DNA of 64,000 nucleotides. Origin: Paenibacillus sp. UNC451MF (GTDB lineage: Bacteria; Bacillota; Bacilli; Paenibacillales; NBRC-103111). Position numbers and translations under genes: made by a program. A model generated the notes under the pieces. The model did no database searches. It was given only the letters and a program-made list of their open reading frames with translations, and was not told the DNA's origin. Positions 59,862-64,000 of the stretch are shown here, piece by piece (positions within the stretch are counted from its first letter, which is position 1; every line of letters starts with the position of its first letter). The DNA is taken from positions 17,357 through 81,356 of the forward strand of contig NZ_KK366026.1 in assembly GCF_000686845.1 (NCBI RefSeq). Reading direction: 5' to 3'.

Positions 59862-60773
59862 CTAGAGAGCTGATTCGTCCAGCCACTTGTCTTTTTCCAG
59901 CTTAGTAAAATAATCCGTAACGAACTGCCGAAAGCTGCGTACGGCCAAGGAATGAAACCGATCTGTCTTCCATGCCAAACCTATCGGACGCTGGCAAACC
60001 GGCTCTTCTATTCGCAGAGGAACGACCGTAGTATGATCCCAATACCTTAAATTGAGCAATGTGCTGAATGAAATGCCCAGTCCCGCTTTGACCAAGCTTC
60101 GTACGGAAGCCGGTTCGTCGATTTCAAAAGCAATGTCCGGCTTAATGCCTGCCTGCTCGAAATACATATCGGTCAGATCACGTATGTTATTTCCTTTTTT
60201 TAAGTTGATAAATGTTTCATCCGCAATATCAATCAGCCTCACACTTCGCTTACCTGCCAGCCGATGCTCCTGGGGGACAATTAATATAATCTCATCGTTT
60301 ATTAACGTTATGGACTCAATTCCCGTATGCTCGATAGGTAAGGAGGTAATGCATAAGTCCACTTCACCGCTATGAAGCTGCTGAATCATCGTCTGCACCG
60401 GTTGCTGATGAACTCGAAACTTCACATTGGGATGCTCCAAATGAAATGCCTTTAGCATGTCACCCAATACTTGAGTGGAAACGACGCTAAGTGTGATATA
60501 CCCATGCTCCATTCCTGCTAGATCCTTAACTTCCTGCAAGCCGTCATCGATGGCCGATAGTGCCCGATCCATATGCTTCAGAAACGCTTTTCCGAACGAA
60601 TTAAGCTTAATCTGCCTGCCTTGGCGATCAAATAACGGCACGCCTACCTCCAGCTCCAGCTTGGCAATCGTCTGGCTAAGCGCTGGCTGCGCAATACGCA
60701 GCTCCTTGGCGGCCCGTGTCATATGCTCATGTCTTGCCACGATTCGAAAATATTTCAACTGCAGCAATTCCAT
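59862..60773 (-). CDS. LysR family transcriptional regulator
   Basis: The 303-residue protein has the LysR HTH (MELLQLKYFRIVARHEHMTRAAKELRIAQPALSQTIAKLE) and effector domain. The ATG at 60773 has GGGGGGA upstream; a longer frame has no ribosome binding site. It is divergent from an MFS transporter and the shared region carries a perfect 16-bp palindrome, so it probably controls the transporter and itself. Confidence 0.9.
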   Translation of the reverse strand: MELLQLKYFRIVARHEHMTRAAKELRIAQPALSQTIAKLELEVGVPLFDRQGRQIKLNSFGKAFLKHMDRALSAIDDGLQEVKDLAGMEHGYITLSVVSTQVLGDMLKAFHLEHPNVKFRVHQQPVQTMIQQLHSGEVDLCITSLPIEHTGIESITLINDEIILIVPQEHRLAGKRSVRLIDIADETFINLKKGNNIRDLTDMYFEQAGIKPDIAFEIDEPASVRSLVKAGLGISFSTLLNLRYWDHTTVVPLRIEEPVCQRPIGLAWKTDRFHSLAVRSFRQFVTDYFTKLEKDKWLDESAL

Positions 60774-60811
60774 CGGAAATTCCCCCCAAGCGATTGAATC
60801 AATCTCTATAC

Positions 60812-60863
60812 ATAAGTTATAACTTATCAATTCATACAAAAAAATATATTTTTATATATAAGT
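60812..60863 (+). promoter_or_regulatory. LysR operator palindrome before the MFS gene
   Basis: ATAAGTTATAACTTAT (60812-60827) is a perfect 16-bp palindrome, and its half-site ATAAGT recurs at 60858-60863. It lies between divergent lysR and MFS genes, as expected for recognition and activation sites. Confidence 0.6.
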
Positions 60864-60923
60864 ATTCAAGAGTAGTATAAACAATGGTGTCAAAAAAGTC
60901 ATATGTCAGGCGGTTATATAAGT

Positions 60924-62282
60924 ATGAATGATAAAATTACAATTCCCGTATGGGCGCTCGGGAATTTTATTGTCGTTATGAACACGACGATGTTCAACGT
61001 ATCTCTTCCGGATATTATCGAGCAGCTCCACATCACGGCGGGACAAGGCTCATGGATTGTATCAGGATATTCCATCGTCTTCGCTCTTTCGACTATTATT
61101 TTCAGCAGATTATCCGACTTCATCCCTATCCGGAAGCTTTGGTCTATAGGGATTTCGCTTCTCGTTATTGGATCTATTATAGGCTTGTTTGCCGATAACT
61201 TCGGACTTGTCCTGTTCGCCCGTTTGTTTCAGGCAAGCGGAGCAGGAGCTACACCAGGACTCGGCATGGTGCTTGCCAGCCGGTACGTGCCGTATGAGCG
61301 TCGTGGGAGAGCTATCTCCATGATTGCTTCAGGAAGCGCATTGGCATTTGGATTAGGGCCTGTCATCGGCGGAGCCATAACGCAATATTTCGGGTGGCAT
61401 GAGCTGTTTGCCGTTACCTGTCTGGTTGTCTTGCTGGTCCCCATTCTATGGAGACTCATTCCCAAAGAAACGCTGGAACGAGTGCGATTCGATTATGCCG
61501 GAGCGGCCTTGATTGTCATCACCTCGTCCGCTTTCTTAATTGCTGTAACTCAGATGTCCGCAATCGTTCTACTTATTAGCATTGCGGCCTTATGTATAAC
61601 AGCTTGGCACCTGCGTCGGGCGGAGAAGCCATTTATCCCTCCGGTATTATTTCAGAACCCGGCTTACCGGAAACTGTTACTTATCGCTTTCTCTGTCTTT
61701 GTGCTGAACCTGTCGATGCTGTTTCTTATGCCACTCATCTATTCCAAAGTATTCGCAATGGGTGCGGCATCCATCGGGATGATGATTTTTCCAGGTGCCT
61801 TCCTGTCGGCTTGTTTGCTGAAGCTGGTCGGCCGTTGGATTGACCGTTACGGCAACTATCGCTTTATGGTTGCAGGACATCTTCTGCTAGGGATTTCGGT
61901 ACTGATGATTTCTCTTTGGGTTCACGCTTCAGCGTATGTCACCTTGGCTGCTTATCTTATTTTTTCGCCTGCCCTATCGTCCGTCACCTCTGCTTTATCG
62001 AACGAAGTGTCCCGGATACTGCCTAAGCACCTGATAGGATCAGGAATGGGTCTAACCCAGTTGTCGCAATACCTTGGCGGATCGTTCGCCGTCGCCGCTT
62101 GCGGGCTATTTCTTGTATGGCAAAAAAATTCCGCTCCCGCCATAGCTTATCAGCATTTATATTTCATTCTGTTAATCATTTTGCTGATTTCATTGAGTGT
62201 GCTGGCGTTGTACAAAAAATCCAGTACAGCAGCCAAACAAGCTGCTGCCACCGTAAATGACGGTGGAGTTGTCCAAGGTTAA
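60924..62282 (+). CDS. MFS transporter (DHA2-type drug efflux)
   Basis: The 452-residue membrane protein has about 14 helices, with motif FNVSLPDIIEQLHI in the first helix, WIVSGYSIVFALSTIIFSRLSD (motif A region) and RLFQASGAGATPGLGMVLASRYVPYERRGRA, features of the 14-TM drug:H+ antiporters such as Tet(L)/LmrB. The substrate is unknown. The ATG at 60924 follows CAGGCGG; an ATG at 60903 is possible. It is followed by a terminator. Confidence 0.87.
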   Translation: MNDKITIPVWALGNFIVVMNTTMFNVSLPDIIEQLHITAGQGSWIVSGYSIVFALSTIIFSRLSDFIPIRKLWSIGISLLVIGSIIGLFADNFGLVLFARLFQASGAGATPGLGMVLASRYVPYERRGRAISMIASGSALAFGLGPVIGGAITQYFGWHELFAVTCLVVLLVPILWRLIPKETLERVRFDYAGAALIVITSSAFLIAVTQMSAIVLLISIAALCITAWHLRRAEKPFIPPVLFQNPAYRKLLLIAFSVFVLNLSMLFLMPLIYSKVFAMGAASIGMMIFPGAFLSACLLKLVGRWIDRYGNYRFMVAGHLLLGISVLMISLWVHASAYVTLAAYLIFSPALSSVTSALSNEVSRILPKHLIGSGMGLTQLSQYLGGSFAVAACGLFLVWQKNSAPAIAYQHLYFILLIILLISLSVLALYKKSSTAAKQAAATVNDGGVVQG

Positions 62283-62308
62283 GCGCAGTACTATTAGGAA
62301 CAAAACAA

Positions 62309-62380
62309 AAACCGTACCTTTACGCCATAGGAAAAAATGAGAGAGTCTCATTTCCATGACGAAAAAGTACGGTTTCTTTT
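62309..62380 (+). terminator. Terminator after the MFS gene
   Basis: AAACCGTAC (62309-62317) pairs with GTACGGTTT (62368-62376), enclosing an inner hairpin ATGAGA-gag-TCTCAT, and is followed by CTTTT. Confidence 0.75.
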
Positions 62381-62404
62381 GCTGTCTTGTATTAATCTGC
62401 TTAT

Positions 62405-62818
62405 CTATCCGGCATAATCCGAAAGGCGGGATAACACGCTCTCCCATCGCATTTTCATTTCTTCTCTAGCATGGAGATCAGCCAGCTTTTCCTGGTGAAA
62501 GCTAATTGTCGTTTTGTTACCGCTAGCAGGTAATAGACGAATCTGAAGCGTTGACGGCTTTGCCCAATCTTTTCTCTGCCATGTCATACGCAGCTGTGCG
62601 TAAGGCTTAACGACTCTCATTTCTCCAGACGTCCCATCGTAAGCTGTATATGGGTGTCCTGCTTCCAGATTCAATGTCTCCAGATCCCCTAACCATAGCT
62701 TAAGCCCAGTTGCTGAAGTCAAAAGCTCCCAAGCTTGCTCTTTGCTCATATTCAATGTTCTTCTTACCCCTATTTGAAAGCCTGCTGTTGCCGTTTGGCC
62801 TACCGGTTTCATCGTCAT
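62405..62818 (-). CDS. SRPBCC (AHSA1-like) domain protein
   Basis: The 137-residue protein has the START-like fold seen in activator of Hsp90 ATPase 1-like proteins (MSKEQAWELLTSATGLKLWLGD; MRWESVLSRLSDYAG). Its ligand is unknown. GGAGGG precedes the ATG. It is monocistronic. Confidence 0.8.
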   Translation of the reverse strand: MTMKPVGQTATAGFQIGVRRTLNMSKEQAWELLTSATGLKLWLGDLETLNLEAGHPYTAYDGTSGEMRVVKPYAQLRMTWQRKDWAKPSTLQIRLLPASGNKTTISFHQEKLADLHAREEMKMRWESVLSRLSDYAG

Positions 62819-62961
62819 TACAGCCCTCCTATGATCCGACTACTTCCCATTATATACAAAAATGGTAGAAAGTTAATCCATAGAATTTGCTTTAATAGAA
62901 GGTTGAATCGGATCATGAAGGATTTCGTTCCAGCGTATTTCAACTGTCCTCATCGGTAAAA

Positions 62962-62991
62962 AACAAAAAAACCTTGATTTCTCAAGGTTTT
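62962..62991 (-). terminator. Terminator of the tRNA array
   Basis: AAAACCTTGA and TCAAGGTTTT form a perfect 10-bp stem with a TTTC loop, followed on the minus strand by a long T-run. It lies just beyond the last tRNA gene. Confidence 0.9.
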
Positions 62992-62998
62992 GCCTTTA

Positions 62999-63069
62999 AG
63001 CGGGTGATGGGAATCGAACCCACGCTACCAGCTTGGAAGGCTGGAGTTCTACCATTGAACTACACCCGC
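62999..63069 (-). tRNA. tRNA-Gly(TCC)
   Basis: Acceptor GCGGGTG pairs with CACCCGC, the anticodon loop is CTTCCAA, and the T-arm has GGTTCGATTCC. The 3' CCA is not encoded (TTA follows). It is the last gene of the array. Confidence 0.93.
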
Positions 63070-63078
63070 AAATAAAGA

Positions 63079-63155
63079 TGGTCGGGATGACACGATTTGA
63101 ACATGCGACCCCCTGGTCCCAAACCAGGTGCTCTACCAAGCTGAGCTACATCCCG
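63079..63155 (-). tRNA. tRNA-Pro(TGG)
   Basis: Acceptor CGGGATG pairs with CATCCCG, the anticodon loop holds TGG, and 3' CCA is encoded. Confidence 0.93.
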
Positions 63156-63162
63156 AAAATTA

Positions 63163-63245
63163 TGGTGCCGGTGAAGGGACTCGAACCCCCACGGTTTCCC
63201 TCACGATTTTGAGTCGCGCGCGTCTGCCAATTCCGCCACACCGGC
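63163..63245 (-). tRNA. tRNA-Leu(CAA)
   Basis: Acceptor GCCGGTG pairs with CACCGGC, the anticodon loop is CTCAAAA, a long variable arm is present as in Leu tRNAs, and CCA is encoded. Confidence 0.92.
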
Positions 63246-63250
63246 AAGTA

Positions 63251-63327
63251 TGGCGCGCCCTGAGAGATTCGAACTCCCGACCTTTTGATTCGTAGTCAAA
63301 CGCTCTATCCAGCTGAGCTAAGGGCGC
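63251..63327 (-). tRNA. tRNA-Arg(ACG)
   Basis: Acceptor GCGCCCT pairs with AGGGCGC, the anticodon loop is CTACGAA, and CCA is encoded. The A34 would be edited to inosine. Confidence 0.93.
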
Positions 63328-63342
63328 AAATGTTGATAATAA

Positions 63343-63417
63343 TGGAGCGGAAGACGGGAATCGAACCCGCGACCCTCGCCTTGGCAAGGCGATGCTCTAC
63401 CGCTGAGCCACTTCCGC
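63343..63417 (-). tRNA. tRNA-Gly(GCC)
   Basis: Acceptor GCGGAAG pairs with CTTCCGC, the anticodon loop is TTGCCAA, and CCA is encoded. Confidence 0.93.
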
Positions 63418-63426
63418 ATTGAATGA

Positions 63427-63511
63427 TGCGCTCGAGAGGACTCGAACCTCCACGGGGGGTTAGCCCACACGGACCTGAACCGTGCGCGTCTGCCAATTCC
63501 GCCACGAACGC
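63427..63511 (-). tRNA. tRNA-Leu(CAG)
   Basis: Acceptor GCGTTCG pairs with CGAGCGC (one G-U), the anticodon loop is TTCAGGT, and a long variable arm is present. The 3' end reads A-TCA, so CCA is not encoded. Confidence 0.9.
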
Positions 63512-63518
63512 ATGAATC

Positions 63519-63591
63519 TGAGCCATGAAGGACTCGAACCTTCGACACCCTGATTAAAAGTCAGGTGCTCTACCAACTGAGCTAATGGCTC
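63519..63591 (-). tRNA. tRNA-Lys(TTT)
   Basis: Acceptor GAGCCAT pairs with ATGGCTC, the anticodon loop is CTTTTAA, and CCA is not encoded. Confidence 0.93.
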
Positions 63592-63597
63592 ACGCAA

Positions 63598-63670
<73 letters not shown>

Positions 63671-63696
63671 TTAACATGTTTATATTTGAGTAAAAA

Positions 63697-63773
63697 TGGC
63701 GGAGCCGACGGGATTCGAACCCGCGGTCTCCTGCGTGACAGGCAGGCATGTTAGGCCTCTACACCACGGCTCC
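63697..63773 (-). tRNA. tRNA-Asp(GTC)
   Basis: Acceptor GGAGCCG pairs with CGGCTCC, the anticodon loop is CTGTCAC, discriminator G is as expected for Asp, and CCA is encoded. Confidence 0.93.
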
Positions 63774-63786
63774 ACACTAAAAAATT

Positions 63787-63863
<77 letters not shown>

Positions 63864-63879
63864 TCGTTATACTATGATA

Positions 63880-63955
63880 TGGTGGAGGCTGACGGGATCG
63901 AACCGCCGACCCTCTGCTTGTAAGGCAGATGCTCTCCCAGCTGAGCTAAGCCTCC
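63880..63955 (-). tRNA. tRNA-Val(TAC)
   Basis: Acceptor GGAGGCT pairs with AGCCTCC, the anticodon loop is CTTACAA, and CCA is encoded. Confidence 0.93.
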
Positions 63956-63971
63956 ATATGTATCATATGAA

Positions 63972-64000
63972 TGGTGACCCGTAGGGGATTCGAACCCCTG
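63972..64000 (-). tRNA. Partial tRNA, probably tRNA-Glu
   Basis: Only the 3' end is in the window: T-arm GGTTCGAATCC, acceptor strand ACGGGTC, discriminator A and encoded CCA. The acceptor matches the usual Bacillus tRNA-Glu end, and Glu-Val-fMet-Asp-Phe is a common order in Bacillus tRNA operons. The anticodon is outside the window. Confidence 0.65.

Overview
The window looks like chromosomal DNA of a spore-forming Firmicute of the Paenibacillaceae type. The evidence is a complete GerA-type germinant receptor operon, SLH-domain cell-surface proteins, HPr kinase (low-GC Gram-positive carbon control), a near-consensus sigma-G promoter, strong AGGAGG ribosome binding sites, many AraC/LysR regulator plus sugar-gene pairs, and a B. 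subtilis-like tRNA array. I see no rRNA, prophage, insertion sequence or CRISPR array.

Layout. 1-2.1 kb: 3' end of a NEAT/SLH haem-binding surface protein and a PhnP-like metallo-beta-lactamase-fold hydrolase. 2.2-10.7 kb: a probable carbohydrate-acid or sugar catabolic region with a DapA/NAL-family aldolase that has an altered active-site motif, an IclR regulator, a TIM-barrel isomerase plus Gfo/Idh oxidoreductase operon, an AraC regulator, a cytoplasmic sialidase-fold protein and an orphan solute-binding lipoprotein. 11-13.8 kb: a CzrA-type zinc sensor and a His-rich CadA-type P-ATPase, behind an operator and promoter that can be read directly. 13.9-16.3 kb: small enzymes (YqeK-like HD phosphohydrolase, FlaR-like P-loop kinase, HAD hydrolase, zinc-ribbon protein). 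16.4-22.3 kb: a large secreted protein of Ig/cadherin-like repeats followed by two tandem TPR-GT2 glycosyltransferases, one of which has lost key catalytic residues. 22.5-25.9 kb: ugpA-ugpE-ugpB glycerol-3-phosphate uptake genes without an ATPase, preceded by PhoP-box-like repeats. 26.1-28.3 kb: a 7-TM protein of unknown function, a DinB protein and a small acidic protein behind a sigma-G promoter. 28.3-32.3 kb: the gerA-gerB-gerC operon, ending in an unlisted 46-codon membrane microprotein. 32.4-37.7 kb: chemoreceptor, GreA-C-terminal-like protein with a 24-codon upstream ORF, HPr kinase, alpha/beta hydrolase, LURP-one-like protein. 37.8-41.4 kb: AraC regulator with a structured leader, phytanoyl-CoA dioxygenase, YhdH-type reductase, YhcH. 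41.5-45.4 kb: an ECF sigma factor and anti-sigma pair, and an LRR/copper-amine-oxidase-N protein. 45.6-48.6 kb: GH127 arabinofuranosidase and its divergent AraC regulator. 48.7-55.0 kb: a five-gene peptide/nickel-type ABC importer flanked by two paralogous universal stress proteins. 55.1-62.8 kb: LysR/dapA pair, YlmA-type ABC ATPase, DinB, YafY/WYL regulator, LysR/MFS pair, SRPBCC protein. 63.0-64.0 kb: a minus-strand array of at least 12 tRNA genes running out of the window.

The most novel-looking items are the repeat protein with its active and degenerate glycosyltransferase pair, the microprotein coupled to gerC, the forespore-type promoter in front of an unknown acidic protein, a repeated AGAACATARTTCT operator, and a leader with mutually exclusive stems upstream of an AraC gene. 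Functions are inferred from residues visible in the translations; no database search was possible.
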